Shown: positions 11,811 to 26,059, counted from the stretch's first letter. The stretch is DNA of 64,000 nucleotides from Knoxdaviesia capensis (GCA_001510575.1 LNGK01000012.1:119986-183985); one strand, 5' to 3'. The notes: a model not told the origin generated them from the sequence alone. Numbers and translations are program-made.

Positions 11811-13800
11811 ATGAAGATTAAAACGATGACCCGGCCGGGCTACCAGCCGGGTGCCTCCGAGACGAAGCAGCCTCGCAACCTCGACCCATCCATCCACCCC
11901 TTCGCGAAGTACGCCTGAACTACCTAGCCGTTTATGAGCGCGATTAGCGGAGTCGATATATACTGACATTCATGCTGTGTCTTCCGTTCTGAACAGGGCG
12001 AGAGAATATACCCGAACGCTTACTGCTGTGAAGTTGGAGAGAATGTACGCTGTCACACCCTCCTTTCCTCTGCGTCTCCTGCCGTCCCACTAACACACGT
12101 GCGTGCCTCGCTTCCCCATAGGTTTGCCGCACCGTTCCTCGGACAGCTTGGCAGCGGCCACGTCGACGGCGTGTACTCGATGGCGATGGGCAACAACTCC
12201 CTGGACCGCTGCGCGAGCGGCTCGGGCGACGGCATTGTGAAAGTGTGGGACCTGACCGGCCGCGACCAGGTGTGGACGACTCCGGCCCACGACCACATCG
12301 TCAAGGGCATGGCGTGGACGCGCGACCAGAAGCTGCTCAGCTGCAGTGCGGATAAGACGGTGAAGTTGTGGGATCCGTATAACACGCCTATCGACTCGGA
12401 CCCGCTGGCCACATGGCGTAAGTTTGTCTTCACAAAAACGGCGACCTTGCGTGAACGGCGAAACTGACCAGTCTCTCGTGCTCTGTAGTCGGAGGAAATG
12501 CCTTCACACACCTTTCGCACCACCAAACACGAGACGCCTTTGCCGTGTCGTCGAATGTTATCTCAATTGTGAGTAGCTTTACCCCCCTCTTCGCCCCGCG
12601 GTGGGGGGACTATCTGGCTAATATCTGTCATTTTCTTTCCTTGAACAGTATGACCTATCACGACCGACCGCCGCCCCCGAAGTGCTGAAGTGGCCGAACG
12701 CTGAAGACACTATCACCACCGTCGAGTTCAACCCTTCCGAGACGAGCATCATTGCCGCCTGCGCCACCGATCGATCCGTGATTATGGGAGACGTGCGGAC
12801 GGGACTCCTGACCCGGAAGTTTGTCCTCAAGTTTGCGTCGAATGCGGTTTCCTGGAACCCAATGGAGGCATATAACATGGCGGTCGCTTCCGAAGACCAC
12901 AATATCTACGTAAGGACGGCAGTCTAGCTCATTCGGGCGTGGAACTGGAGCTAACACGTTTCGACGCAGATCTTCGATACCCGGATGTGGAACCGCGCGC
13001 TGAATGTTCTGCAAGACCACGTTGCTGCGGTTTGCGACGTCAAGTTCAGTCCTACTGGCCAAGAGCTGGTGTCAGCCAGCTGGGACGTAAGTGATGATGC
13101 CGACTCATACATGAACTTCCTTCGGTGGAAGCTTAGTTGTGCTAACATCCCCCACTTTCCAGCGAACTATCCGGTTATGGAACCGTGACAAGGGTCACAG
13201 TCGCGATGGTAAGACCCCTTCATATGTATGGTTGATGAGCATTGTCCTAACGTTTTCCATAGTGTACCATACCAAACGCCAGCAGAGAGTGCTCTGCGCT
13301 TCTTGGACGGCTGATTCAAAGTTTGTCCTCTCGGGCTCTGATGACGGAAACGTAAGTGGCTGCTCTGCTTAAGAACTGGGTCTCTATCGTTAAGACTAAT
13401 TGCTAATGGTTTATGTGTGATTAGGTGCGCATCTGGAGAGCCAACGCGTCCAAGCGGGAGGGAATCAAGTCGACCCGCCAACGCCAAGCTCTGGGTAAGT
13501 TATCTCTCTCTGTCTTTTTCGCGGACGTCCCACACCATTTCTTGCAAAAGCCGGAACTAACAAATCCCCTATACAGAGTACAACGAGAGCCTGATCGAGA
13601 AGTACGGCCACATGCCGGAGATCCGCCGCATCCAGCGCCACCGTCACATTCCGCACGTGGTGAAGAAGGCGTCGGAGATCAAGCGCGAGGAGCTGAAGGC
13701 CATCAAGCGCCGCGACGAGAACGAGCGCAAGCACACCAAGAAGCAGTTTGTGAAGCGCCGCAGCGAGCGCGAGAAGATGATTCTTGCGCGGGAGACGTAG
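11811..13800 (+). CDS. SOF1: SOF1/DCAF13-type WD40 ribosome biogenesis factor
   Basis: Nucleolar WD-repeat protein of the small-subunit processome, needed for 18S rRNA maturation with U3 snoRNP. Ten exons: 11811-11908, 11997-12044, 12122-12417, 12489-12568, 12649-12909, 12970-13086, 13163-13208, 13263-13351, 13425-13494 and 13577-13800. They code for 442 residues, close to human DCAF13. The N-terminus (MKIKTMTRPGYQPG, then PRNLDPSIHPFAKAREYTR) is the Sof1 signature. WD units are visible at GHVDGVYSM...VKVWD, AHDHIVKGM...VKLWD, ITTVEFNP, DHVAAVCDVKFSP...IRLWN and RVLCASW...VRIWR. The C-terminal Sof1-like tail (YGHMPEIRRIQRHRHIPHV, then a Lys/Arg-rich stretch) follows. Every splice junction keeps phase and introns are 51-88 nt. 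Confidence 0.96.
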
Positions 13801-14565
13801 TAGCAGTGGATATGGTTGTCGTCGGGGGGGGTTTTTTTTGGCTCTGTTTTCATGATACTACTCTACTGTCCGTTGGGTCCCGGCGTTTATTCTTGCATCT
13901 CGGAAACCGGCGTTTCGTCTTTTTCTTTTCCAAATTAAAAAAAGCCTTGTATTTTCTTTCGGAGTTTTTCTACCTACATTTTCCTACTCTCAACGGTTCT
14001 CTGATGTGCTGATGTTGCATTCGTTGAAACTGGTGGTGATCCTCCACGTTCCGTTATCAATCGCAACCCTAAACCCTAAGCTGACATAAGCCAAACGGCC
14101 AAGGTCCAAGCTCCTCCAGGGGCTCTTTTTGACGCTTGGATGAATGTTTCAAGCTGTGGTGAAGTTGTGCCATTTTAAATGTGGCCGATACGACGATGTT
14201 TCCCTGACTTGAACGCCTTTCCTGTACTCCCCGTTCATCTGGTCTTTTTCTCATTCTTCCGTCCTTTATATTCTTTCTTTTTCCTTCAAGCTTCCGTGAA
14301 GTTCGAATAATATCTTTAGAGTTTTTGTGTCTTGTATCTCTCTGTTCCCTCGTTTTATCCCCTTTCTTTCGTTGTCTGAACTACGCCGGCCGAGTTTCGA
14401 TCTGTTATCACGTATCTTCCGTCTCTCCTTTTGAAGCTCTCTCTCTCTCTCTCTCTCTCTGTCTTGTTGAAGTGTCTTCCTCAGTTGAGATACCTCTCTC
14501 GTCTTTCTCTTCCATTCATAACCTTACAAAACACCCCCTCGTTATATCCTCAACCCCTCACGGCC
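13801..14565. promoter_or_regulatory. SOF1 terminator region and SDR promoter
   Basis: No gene is seen. A double telomere-like motif, AACCCTAAACCCTAA, is at 14065-14079. Pyrimidine-rich sequence runs from 14240 to 14560, with a (TC)n tract at about 14438-14461. The tract and its position suggest the leader of the dehydrogenase gene that follows. Confidence 0.5.
14065..14079. promoter_or_regulatory. Telomere-like motif upstream of SDR gene
   Basis: AACCCTAAACCCTAA, 487 bp upstream of the dehydrogenase start and 265 bp after the SOF1 stop. Same type as those in the RPB3/SOF1 promoter and the AT-hook leader. Confidence 0.5.
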
Positions 14566-15762
14566 ATGAACTACCAACTCCCCCCACAAGGCGACTCGTG
14601 GTTCGCGCCGGTGTCGATTGATATGATTTACAAGGTGGCCAAGGTGACCGTGATCCACCCGTTCATCTGCTGGCTGGTGCCGCTCTGCTTCCGCGCCCAG
14701 GCGATGCCGTGGCACCACGACCGCATGCAGCAGGCGATTGCCTGGGCCACCTTCATCAGCATCTGCTGGCTGCTCAGCTATCTCAACCAGCGGCTAGCGT
14801 TCGGCATGTCGCGCGACGTGGATCTCAGCGAGGAGGTGATTGTCGTGACCGGCGGCTCCAGCGGCCTGGGCCTGCTGGTGGCCGAGGTGTACGGCATGCG
14901 CGGCGCCACTGTGGCCGTGCTCGATGTGAACGAGCTCGAGTCGGGTGAGGCGCGCGGTGTGACTTTCTACAAGTGCGATGTTTCGGATAAGGCGCAGGTT
15001 GAAGCTGTGGCCAAGAAGATCGAAGAAGAGGTAAGCCGAACTCGGTGGCTTAAGAGCCATATGGACGGATCGCCGAAGAAAGCGTGAACCGGTGGACTAA
15101 TAAAACCTTCCACGCAGCTCGGTACCCCCACTGTCCTCGTCAACAACGCCGGCATCGTCACGGGCAAAAGCCTCCTCGACGCCTCGATCAGCGAGATCGA
15201 GAAGAGCATCTCCACAAACCTGACCTCGCACTTCTACACCCTCAAGGCGTTCCTGCCCGGCATGCTGCGCAGCGAGAACGGCGGCACGGTGGTGACGGTG
15301 TCCAGCGTGATCGGCCACATCGGCGCGGCCCAGCTGGCCGACTACGCCGCGAGCAAGGCGGGCCTGACGGCGCTGCACAAGTCGCTCACGGCGGAGCTGG
15401 CGCAGATGAAGCCGGACGACCCGACGCGGCCCGGCATCGGCAAGGTGCGCACGCTGCTGGTCGAGCCGGGCCAGCTGAGCACGCCGCTGTTCTACGGCGT
15501 GCGCACGCCCAACCCGTTCTTTGCGCCCGTGGTCGAGCCGGTCGACATCGCCAAGGAGATCATTGCGGCGATCGACGGCGGCTCGGCCGGCCACGTCGCC
15601 ATGCCGCTGTACGCGCGCTACATCGACTGGTACGACGTGCTGCCGGCCAGTCTGCAGATGCTGGCCCGGCGGTTGGCCGGCGTGGATGTTGCTATGCGCA
15701 CGTTTGCTGGCCGGGAGGGCCGCACGGCGGGCGAGTCGCTCGGCGAGAAGCGTGGACTGTAA
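14566..15762 (+). CDS. Membrane-anchored short-chain dehydrogenase (RDH10-like)
   Basis: NAD(P)-dependent oxidoreductase of the classical SDR superfamily. Exons 14566-15030 and 15118-15762 code for 369 residues. Two hydrophobic segments come first (about residues 26-43 and 59-74) and should anchor it in the ER or lipid-droplet membrane. The Rossmann motif TGGSSGLG is at residues 95-102, the acid-bearing strand is VAVLDVNEL, the NNAG motif follows the exon junction, and the catalytic residues are Ser218, Tyr231 and Lys235 (YAASK). The layout resembles fungal homologues of retinol dehydrogenase 10 and the DHRS/SDR16C group. The substrate cannot be told from sequence; long-chain or sterol-like lipids are possible. 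The second exon is notably GC-rich in third positions. Confidence 0.88.
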
Positions 15763-18700
15763 ATCAAAACAAAAATAACAGCAAAAGATACCAAGGGACG
15801 CATAACGCAGGGGCTGGTGGTATTCGCCTTTGTGTGTTTTAGCGAGGGCGGAGCCGGCCCACGTGGGGTATGATGATAAGTCCTGGAATTGGGCCTCCTC
15901 TTCCTCTTCTTCTCTTCTTTTCTTTTATGTTCCGTCTTCTGCTCATGGATCTGCCTTTATGGTTCTGGCCCAACGTCATCTACCGGAGTGGTGTCTCCTA
16001 CTGCTAGGAGAGGCCGAGGATGACATGTGTTTGGTTATACATGAGATGGGCACAATTTCCCGTCATTTCGAGGATTACATGAAAACCGGACGTCACCGTT
16101 TTTTTTTATGACGAGGAGGAAGATCTGGTCACTTTGTAATATAGCGAGTTTGTTTTTTTCCCCAAGAAGGTCAAGCATCATCCCCGAGCCACAAGAATAT
16201 CTGAACAAACCTATCCTGCATGCCCCCCCCTGAGTATCAACGTGATATCGTGACTTTTTTCCACGCCACAGTTGTGCGTACGGTAGACTGAATCCGGCAA
16301 GAATGGGATATGCAGCTACCTCTGGACGGACAGCCACCACCCCCGTCTCTTTAGCAAGCTTCCACGATGGTTCTACCGTCGTTCTTTGATGCTACAACTC
16401 TCTTTCCCCCTTTTTTCCACCCCCCAAGATGTTATCGTTACATTGCCTTACAGAAGCTCAGTCTCCTTCGCGTGGGCAGCAGCATCACAACCCCTGCGTG
16501 GATCGTCTTGGGCCATTGTCCGCCGTCCCGAACCTTGCCCAACTGGGGCATATCTTTCAACGGGGACCCTCCAAACAGACATCGTGGGATTTTCACCAGC
16601 AGATAGGTATGTGTAGAGGGAGAGAGGGAAAAAAACAAAAGAATCCTTCGAGAAAGATTATGGAAAAGCGATAGAGAACATTTCCGGGAGAGGCAAAAAT
16701 GTGAGAAACGCCATGTGGTAGTGGCCAGATAAGGAAATCAGCATTTGGGGTTGGCTGGCAGGGCTGGCCTGTGGGTAGGTCAGACGGGACTGGACTGACG
16801 GCCCATATAGATAGAGACGTGGGCCACACGATAGTTGACAGTCATGGCTGGCGTTTTGTCGAGGGGGAGAGAGAGTGGAACATCAACACATGTTTCATTT
16901 TCTCGTCTGAAGGGTGTCGGGTTACGTGGGATCAGCCTCGGTGCAGACTTGAGTTTGGAATCGTCTGCTGCTCCAACATCATCTTCATCTGTTGAAAATC
17001 TGCGATCTCTTCTCAGACGGCATCACTCGGTTGAAGAGGAGCAGTAACTCCGGGAAATGCCTTGAGGGTTGCCTGTATAAAGTTCTTGTGCTACTGACCA
17101 TCCAATTTCGCTATCCTTAACATATACTAGGTATAGGTAGGTTTAGGTTGGTGGAGGTACAGGTCCGGACGGTGCCGGGTTGCTTGTCCTGTGTCCCCCC
17201 AAGTTCCCGGGTTGTCTCAGGAATTTGAGAATCTTTTGTGTCGTTATCTTCGCTGCTATTACACACATGCACCAGCGTTCCTCCAGGCCGTCCTCCCCGC
17301 CCCAGCCCCAGCGTTTCTCGCCGGGGCAGCGGTGTATCTCTGCGAGAGGAAAGGGGGGGGAGGACGGCCGGGAGGGTGTGAAGCCGACAGGAAATGGGGG
17401 GGGGNGCTATGCCCACCTGTACAGAAAGTCGGAGACACAAAGAAGCGGCTAGCAGAAAGAGGAATGATTGCCTTTCTCTGCGTGTGAAGAACCCTATCTC
17501 CTGCTTTATCTGACCTGCTTGGCCTGTCTTAAAGTGTACGGGATCATCCTCTCAAGGGGACAGACTGTTAAGCACTGATGAGAGATTTATACGCCGCGTC
17601 GACCACGGCAATCATAACGGTCGCATAAATTAAAGAGGGAGCTCAGGCCCGGCCTCGGTTGGCGAAATATAATAAAAAAAGCACTCACCTGTTGACCCAA
17701 AAATAGCGTGGTCCAACTGAGAGTTCAGGCCAATCCTCTCCCCCCTCTCGTTTCACAGACTCCAGCCTCATCATGTCCAGAATTCCCGGTTCAGTATGAG
17801 AGTTTAAAAGAGCACAACACCCTGGTAGGTCGCTGTCAGACCTGAGTGAGGCTGCGGTTCAGCACACGCGAGCGACCTACTTTACGAATTTCTATTTCGT
17901 CTGTCTGACTGGGCGATAGCCCGTCAACCTACGAGAAAAGAGAAAAAGAGATGGAAAAACGGGGGGAGGGGGCCGTGGGGAGTCAAGCAAGACCGGCGTC
18001 GTCTGCTTCGTTCTGCTGTTATTCCGCGCTTCGGCTAACATCTCCCCTCGCAGACATTCTCCCATGTCCACCCAAGCCTGCTTTTCCTGAAGCTCCGGCG
18101 AGTACGTAGAGTTCAGAGTAGCACCCACCGAATCCTGCGTGGCCAACCCCTACCCGAGCCCCATACGAAAAGAAAAAAAGAAAAGAAAAGAAAAATTGAA
18201 GAAAATACAGTACTGTACATTGCTGGGCGTCGTCTGATTGAGGTATCCGTGGGGGGCAAAAAAAGAGACAGAGGGCAAAGCTATGCGCAGACCGGGAGCG
18301 AAAGCGGACAATGGACGGCGAAAAAGCACCACCACCAAGACCGAATGCTTGGCTTTTTTTTGCTCTCATGCAACGTCGCCGACGCGGGGGAAGCCCAAAG
18401 AAGACAGGCACAGGAAGGGAATGGACATGGGGGGGGGGCGGCGATGGATGGATGGATTGGGGATCTTGAGGTGGGCAGGGTGTGTGTGGGTGGGAGGGTG
18501 GGTGGATTTTGGGTTCAAAGTGGCTGTTTGTACCGTATGTCTCCTCGTCTTCTTCTTCTTCCTACCACCACCTGTGTGTCTCTCTTCCTCTATCCGTTTG
18601 TATGTATTAGATGTCGTTTGAGGGGCGGTGAGACATCCTGGTTCTGGATATTGCTTCCCTTGGCGTGGAGAGAGCCGATGACAGGAAATGAAGTCAAAAC

Positions 18701-21413
18701 GATCAGCTCGTCAAATCTCTCAAAAGTCGGGGGGTGGGGAGAGGGGATCTCCGTTATCTTCTTTTGAGAGAATAATGTGTAGACCCATACAGTGTCTCCC
18801 TCTTGAACAGAATCACAGGATATCAAGCTTTCACAAAGAGCGATTCCACGCCGTCTGTGAGGATGGCGAGGGTTGAGCGTCGACAGCGTCCTCTCTTCAG
18901 CCCTTCGGCTGCCTTGTGGAATCTGCCACACCTCATAGTTTCGGATTCCTGTCGCATGCACTTCGTACCGCCATCGTGGACGCGGGTTAGCTTCAGTACC
19001 ATTTATTCCTCCCTAATATGCACATGGAGCAAGTCAGGGGGACAAAAAGGAAACGAAGCACCCAGCCCATTCTCACCAGTCCCAAAACGTGACGGCCCCG
19101 GCCCTGCACAATGCCCATACTAGGCCCAGTTTGACCTCGTTGCAGCGCACGAAAAAACCGAGTATATGTACTATACTGTACAGTACTGTAGTAACAGTGA
19201 AGTGTTTCTGCTAACCTCTCGGGCAATTCAGAGGCCGGCTGGGGGGGTGTGATGTCCGTTGGCAAACCGCCGGTATGATGGAAAGAAATGCCGAATAGAT
19301 TTTTGGTGTCGTTTTACTGCTCCTTTGCCAAGCCGGGCGGAGTGTGTGTGAAGAGAAGTTGGGATATTCTGTGTAAACGGGAGTGGCGTCAAGACCGAAG
19401 AGAGGGATTACCCGTCCACGAAGCGGCCACTTATTTCCCATTCTCCGTATACCCTCCACGTCTTTCTTCCCTCTCCTCTTGCCCCCCACGTTCGCTCATG
19501 GGGTGTTGTGTTCATGGCACGGCTGAACTCGCTGAACCTTTGATGATCGCTGGAGTGGTCTCGCCTCTGGGTTGTCTTGTCTTCTGTGAAATATCATCAG
19601 GCCAGACAGAACTGCTGGCCGCAATCATGTGTTTGGTGGTCGAGGGACTAGCAGGAATATATAAAATTGAGAAGTGTGACCTGTATGCACACTTGTACAG
19701 TAACAATATAATTCAAAGCATACCCTCGGAGAGGAAGCAACCGACAGTTCTCACACACTCACACACACACACACATGACATTCACAGGGTAACCATTGGT
19801 CCATGCTGAAAACCTAAGCGAAAGACGAGCGTTTCTTATCACAACTCGTTTCAAACAACCATTATCTTTGCAACCTCACCGTTGATGTCTCTCTGTGTCT
19901 GCATCTCAGGACGCGCGGAGAGAGAAACCGAACCCAGAGATACTGGCTACTACTCCATATAGAAAGAGACAATCCTCCTCCCCCCATCTACTCGCCCCCT
20001 GCTTTGGCCGGCGAGAGCCCGTAGGGCCGATTCCGACCATCCGAGTCCTATATTGCAAAACAACGTCTGTCCGTGCCGTTATCTCCCAGACCAGGGGTGG
20101 AGGGGAGCACAAAAAGATTCACCCTTCCAGTCTTGAGATCTCGCAAACGAGCTCGGTATCGCTGATCTGACCGGCCCGGTCCATTATCTCTCTTTGTGAA
20201 ATGAGCTTGTGCGGAGGTGGAAGAACACAAGCTGCTCAAAGCGCTGATCCTGTCTCCTCCATTCTCGCTTCTCCCAAAAGGCATGCCCGGGTCTGGCGCT
20301 GTATTGAGGCACGTACTGCAGACACTCACTCAACCAGAGAGAAAAGGCATGACAAGCTGCACGCCCGAGCTTTCACGTTCCCGTGCAAGATGAACTGGGT
20401 GGCGGGCTAGCGAGCCTGGTCAGCGCGGGGAGAGGAGCTAGCTGCGACAGCGCCCGTCGCAGGACTCTTGGCTCGATGGCAATTGGGCACGTCGGTCAAC
20501 AACACACACTCACACACACACACACACACGCCGTGATCAGGAGGACATGTGTTTGGTTTTGCCATTTTGGAGATTTCGACGTCGGATGCAAGTTTGTGAA
20601 CAGAAAAGGGAGGGTGTGGGTGGGTGATATTCGCATGATCAGGCAAGCATTCCTAAACTTTCCTGTACTGCCAGCAAACGCGCCCTGTGAGAAGAAGCAA
20701 GCACCGGGTGTGGATGCGTATGCCCGAAAGCACATGTAGAAATGTCGTCAGTTCCGCTCAAGCCCCCTCATCCGGACAAACCCGCCCGGCACACTTATGA
20801 ACATAATCCCCGAAAATTGCCGGGATTATTTCAAATGGCCCAAGATATGTACAGTACAGTAGGAAGGCCCGCCAGCGGTGTGGTGTGGAGGGGAAACCAC
20901 ACAGAACTACAGTACATCGTGGTCTGGACCAAAGGTGCTGACAAGTGCTATCAATGGCATACCATACCACGGGGACCTCGCCAACCTTGTGTCTGGTACG
21001 GAGAAGATGGTACGGAGAAGAAGCAGAGAAAGAAACAACCACAAACAAGCACACTACCACACCACACTTACATGCATAGCTTTCTTGAGTTGGCTGCCTG
21101 GCTGCCATGTTGGGTGGTATCTCGTGTCTTAAACGTCGCCCGTTCAGCACTTTTTTGACTCCAATTTTTTGTCCCGTCATCTGGATAGGCATATTGAGTG
21201 TGTTGCGGGCGCAGCTCTCCCATGAAGGCTGAAACCGTACCGCAAAGCCGAGTGCATATGCAATTCGGCGGGATTCTGCTGTGCGGGCGGGGAGAACCTG
21301 TATCCTGTGCCCGTGTTCTTGTGCCGATGTGATAAAGCAAGTAACAGTTCCATTGTGTGTTTGGGGGAGGACACCTTCTTTGGGGTTTGAAGAAAAAAAA
21401 GAAGAAAAAAAAA

Positions 21414-21528
21414 NNNNNNNNNNNNNNNNNNNNNNNNNNNNNNNNNNNNNNNNNNNNNNNNNNNNNNNNNNNNNNNNNNNNNNNNNNNNNNNNNNNNNNN
21501 NNNNNNNNNNNNNNNNNNNNNNNNNNNN
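21414..21528. other. Assembly gap (115 N)
   Basis: A run of N flanked by an A-rich tract on the left and a run of G on the right. The gap probably sits in low-complexity sequence that could not be assembled. A single N also occurs at 17405 and at 47603, each inside a G run. Confidence 0.99.
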
Positions 21529-24500
21529 GGGGGGGGGCATCGTGGACCCAGCCAGGTTCATGTAGACCACCGAAGACTATTGCAGTGTTTCCTTGCCGGA
21601 CCTAGCTCAAAACTTGAATCCAGATCCGCCGCGGCCCGTGACGTGACTCGGCGTCCAGTTCTCGACAAGTTTGGACCAAGGAATGCGAGAGAGGCGGAAG
21701 AGATGATAAACCGAGGCCAGCCTGATAATTCACTGGAGACAACAAGAAAGGACTAAAAAAATAAAATAAAAAATGAGTAAAAGAGCTGGAAGGAAACATG
21801 GTGGTGTCATTGCTCCATGTCCTTTTTTAGAGCCAACATGGCACCGCATGGCACCGCATTTGACTTCGAGCGGGCGATGAGATCCTTGCGGCCGCACCCA
21901 CCGGGCGCTCTAAAGGCAAAAACCCCATACCAAAAGGTTCTCTCGCCGACGCTTGATGCACGACGACAAGAGAGGCCGACTCCCTTTATTGCAGCAAAGC
22001 CGCCCGTTTTCTCGTTTGATGGTGAAGAACTAAGCCGGGCAGGGCCTTGGCGGCCGCTGCGGGGGTGCTTTGAAAATGCACACTGTGGACATCAATGTAC
22101 CCCTTCATTCTATCTCACAGGTGGTGGCGCGATCGTTGCGATTGGGAGTTGTATGTATGTTCGTGTACGTTTGCGAACTGTGAGCCCTGTGAAGATGAAC
22201 GCTTGACTTGCCTGGTTCCAAGTACTGATACACCGTGCTCTGTTCAATGGGGAGGAAGAATGCAGGCCCGGTACGTTTCTCGCGTGGATTGATAGTTGGG
22301 ACAATCCAGTCTACCAGTTGTCTAGTTGCCGTGGTTTGCTAGGTTAGTCGATGTGGTCGACATATATACTCGGAATTGATGGACCACCGAATTTTGTCAT
22401 TCCATTCCTAAGACTCTCTCTCCAGCATCATCGAGGAGGTGTCGCAACCGACTTTCTCTTCCGGCATTGGGGGGTGGTCGGAGTGCAGGGTGAGCGGGTT
22501 TTTGGTACAGATATCACGCATAACGCATGCGCAGTGCGTCTCCATCGTGCATCTATGGTGGGAATAAATCTGGTTAGCACAATTCTTGCCGTGCGCTTTC
22601 TCTCACCTTTTCCTTTTCTTTTCGCCGTTCCTTGTTCTGGCCGATGGCACGACAGTTTGTCATTGACTCAAGTTTTCAGGACATGGTTACCCCATTCACC
22701 AGAGTGGTTCACTCAGCCTGTGCGTGTCAATCACCAGGGTGTCAGATTTCCATGTGGCAGAATTTTCATGACGATGAAAGAGGGCAAAGGTGTCGCGTGC
22801 TGGAGCGCCAGAAGGCTACCCTTCTTGCCGTGTGGGCCGGACTGGTGTGGAAGAAGTCAGGTCTCCGAGTTGGCTGGCTGTAAAAGGAAGACATGTGTGA
22901 TATTTTGGGAGGACGGTCGCTTTCTTAATTCCCTCCCACCACACTTATAGCGTATATATATCATGGTAATAATGTCATTCGTTCAATCACTTACCCCAAC
23001 TCCAGCGATGATCCCATCACCAGCAATTGTTCAAGTCCGGCTTAAGGGCCCGGTGGACGCTGGGGATAAATATAGCCACAGGTCTGTTGGTAATGATTTC
23101 ATCTGTTGTGCACCGTTTTTTCACTCTCGAGCCGTCGTGCAATGCATGCCGGTGGCTGGATTGTTGAGAATCGACCCAAGACAAGCGGGGGGGTTAATTA
23201 GGCAAAGGCAAACGCAATCGTGGGTGGTGGGGGAAGAGCAATGTCTCGCTGGTTGACTGCCGCTTTTCAGTGAGTTCTTGGACAAGGCGCCGTCGAAGGC
23301 TTTAGTTCCGAACTATTGAGAATTTAAAATGCAGCACAATCTCGTTGAAGAAATAAGGGGGTTTGGTCAGGTGTGGCGAGGAACGGAGATGTCCTGGCTA
23401 AGAAAAAGGAAGATTGGCTTTTGGGTGTTCTTGGTGTCTATGTCTGCCGTGAGTAGTCGAGGTGTAAAAGAGAAAAGTGCGAACTTCAGAATTTCGAGAG
23501 GGCTTTGGTCCGACTTTGCCCTATCTATTTTGTTATAGAAGCAGGAACGGAAGCTCCTGCTGATTCCAAGTTTCGAGCTGCTCTTTCCTTGACAAGAACG
23601 AGCATGTGAAGCACTACACAGAAGCCGCTGAGAGAAATAAAAGAGAGACTGGAAGGAAGGAAACGAGTGCAAAGACCACTTTATACCAACCCTAAGAACG
23701 GTGTCATCTCATCCGTTTGAAGCAAGAATGCCCTCCCTCTCTCCCAGGTAGTGATCTTCCCTATACTATGTACTGTAGTACGATGGTAAGGAAGCCTTAA
23801 TGAGGTGTTTGTTAGGTGCTATATGGTGAAAATAGTCTGGGCTCCTTGTGGCTTGGCTTCGTGCAATCATGGGTATCATCCATCCCACGCTTCTGCGATG
23901 CTTTTTCTTGCTGATCGCCATTTAACGAGCGAGCTTGCAAGAAGAAGAGTGGGGAGATACTAAAACGGCTGTACCTCCCACAGCGAGTAGGTTGCGTCAG
24001 GTGTCCGACGCCGGATATCGTAACCCCTACATATCTTTTCTTCGTGCTGTCGTTTGTCCAGGAAAAGGTCGCTTTTGGTGGCAAAACCGTACACACCAAG
24101 AACAAGGCTTCTACGTGTGCTATATGTATGCTTAAGGCCAATGAGGGATCGGGCCATCCTTATCTTTGGCGTAACCGGCCAATGGCAGCACGGGCGCATG
24201 AGGGGCAAGCCAGAATTCAGGGATGGACCTGGCAGGCGGTCGATAAGGCCAGACTCGTGTGGAGCGATGACACTGGGTTGGTTGGAACGGGATGAGAGCC
24301 AGGGCCGTTGATATTACACCTGGATGGACTAGCCACTGCTGCTTGCTCCGGTTATGCAGCTCGTAGTTTTTCAGGGAGCGCAGGACGAGGGAGAAGAAAA
24401 TTGTGCCAATCCACTCCTGAACTTGGCTTTGCCCATTCTCCGTACTACGGCCCGTACAGTACACTCCAAGGGTTGCGATGTTCTGCTCCGCACTCATACA

Positions 24501-24754
24501 TCAAAGAAGGGGGGCGGCCACCTGCATCCAGGTCCCTATTACGGAGGGAAACGCATTCCCGCTGGTTTTGCCCGTTCAGCAGCCGGTCAAATGACTGGAG
24601 TCTCTGGTTAAGCGACGTTTGGAAAGAGTGCCCCGTATACGTATCATACGTATGCCTCTCCTTGATTACCCGGCTCGGGTGAAGAGTGGCTGCAACTTCA
24701 GATAGAGCCGGCATCAGGTATCAGGGCTTTTCGGAGTCGGATATGGCCTATCAA

Positions 24755-24755
<1 letters not shown>

Positions 24756-24795
<40 letters not shown>
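24756..24795. repeat. (AC)n microsatellite
   Basis: About 20 perfect AC units. Smaller CA tracts are at 19753-19776, 20506-20529 and 25330-25343. Confidence 0.98.
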
Positions 24796-24797
<2 letters not shown>

Positions 24798-26059
24798 CAA
24801 GCCGGGACGGAAAGCGTGTGTTGCATTGGCAACCACCAGCTCCAGCATCCGGTGTGGTGTCTAAGTGTTCCCTATCTGCTCTCTCTTCATCTAACGAGGG
24901 GTTTTAGTGTCCAGCGTCCAGATAACCCCATTTATATGGTGTAATACTGTATATACTGTACTCGTACACTCTCCATATCTCTCGAAAATTCAATAGCCAT
25001 GGGTGCCCTATAGCAGTCTGTGTCGATATCAGGAAAGTCTTGGCATTGGATCAGCCTGGATCAGCCGATGGATTCATACACACCTCGTCCTCCAAGTGTG
25101 AGTATCTGCTTCTTCCGCGAGCCCGCCCTTCCGGGCATGCAATCTCAGGACAGCATCAGTGCGTTCTTTTTCTTTTTTCGTGTCTTGTAAAAGATGCGTA
25201 CGCGTATTCTCTCTGTCTCTATCTCTCTCGCCAGAGATAGTGAAGATTCTGCGGGCGGACTCTGAATAAAACCTTGTACCAGTCAGTAGTGTCTCGATTT
25301 TGATACGGACTCTCAGATATGGTCAACGCGCACACACACACACAAGAACAAGACGAAGCCCTCATTTTCGTTGACTGTTTATCCGTCTTAGTTTTATCTC
25401 TGAGCGGGCGGTTGGCTTCGCTCTTTTCACTGGTCGGGGGGGTGGGGTGCGGTGCTGCTCACTAAAGCCTCTTAGCATGGCACTCTCCTCACTCCCAACC
25501 CCAACCACTGTCTGTCCGCTGGAGTTCGTCCAACAAACTGCCTGCCCGCTACCTAGCCGGTCTGCGGATCAGTGGATTTGTGCCTGGATTTAGAGGGCCT
25601 GTACTATATGTAGTGAACCTATGAACACATATAATTTCATGGGATCCAGAAAAGGGGGGCGTCTACATTGTCACGTTTTTTGTTGCGTTAGACGCACCCA
25701 CCCTCCAGCGTTCGCCAGTGTTGGTACTTCGTACAGTGCGGGTGGTTAGCCCGATTATGCTGCTACCAAAATATCACAGAAAGTTTCCTAACCAAGACAA
25801 GGGCCCTGAAAAGCTGGTGAAAAATTCAAGCCGGGCCTATCTATAGCTTACCTCTTTCCTGGAAACCACTGCATGCACATGAAAAAAATGAATAAATCCA
25901 GCTAAGGTTGAAAAAGTAATTAACAAGCCCCCCAAAAACGCCCGCAACGATGCTGCCGTCATACCATTTCAACGGGATCCGACAAGCACAAGGGAAGGGG
26001 GGAAATATCGAGTACTGCTAGCTCACCCACCCACCCACATCCGTTCATCGTTTCCTGTT

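Noticed and set aside
22351..22950. 199-codon frame in the gene-poor region
   Set aside because: No conserved motif, random composition, and no leader or splice context.
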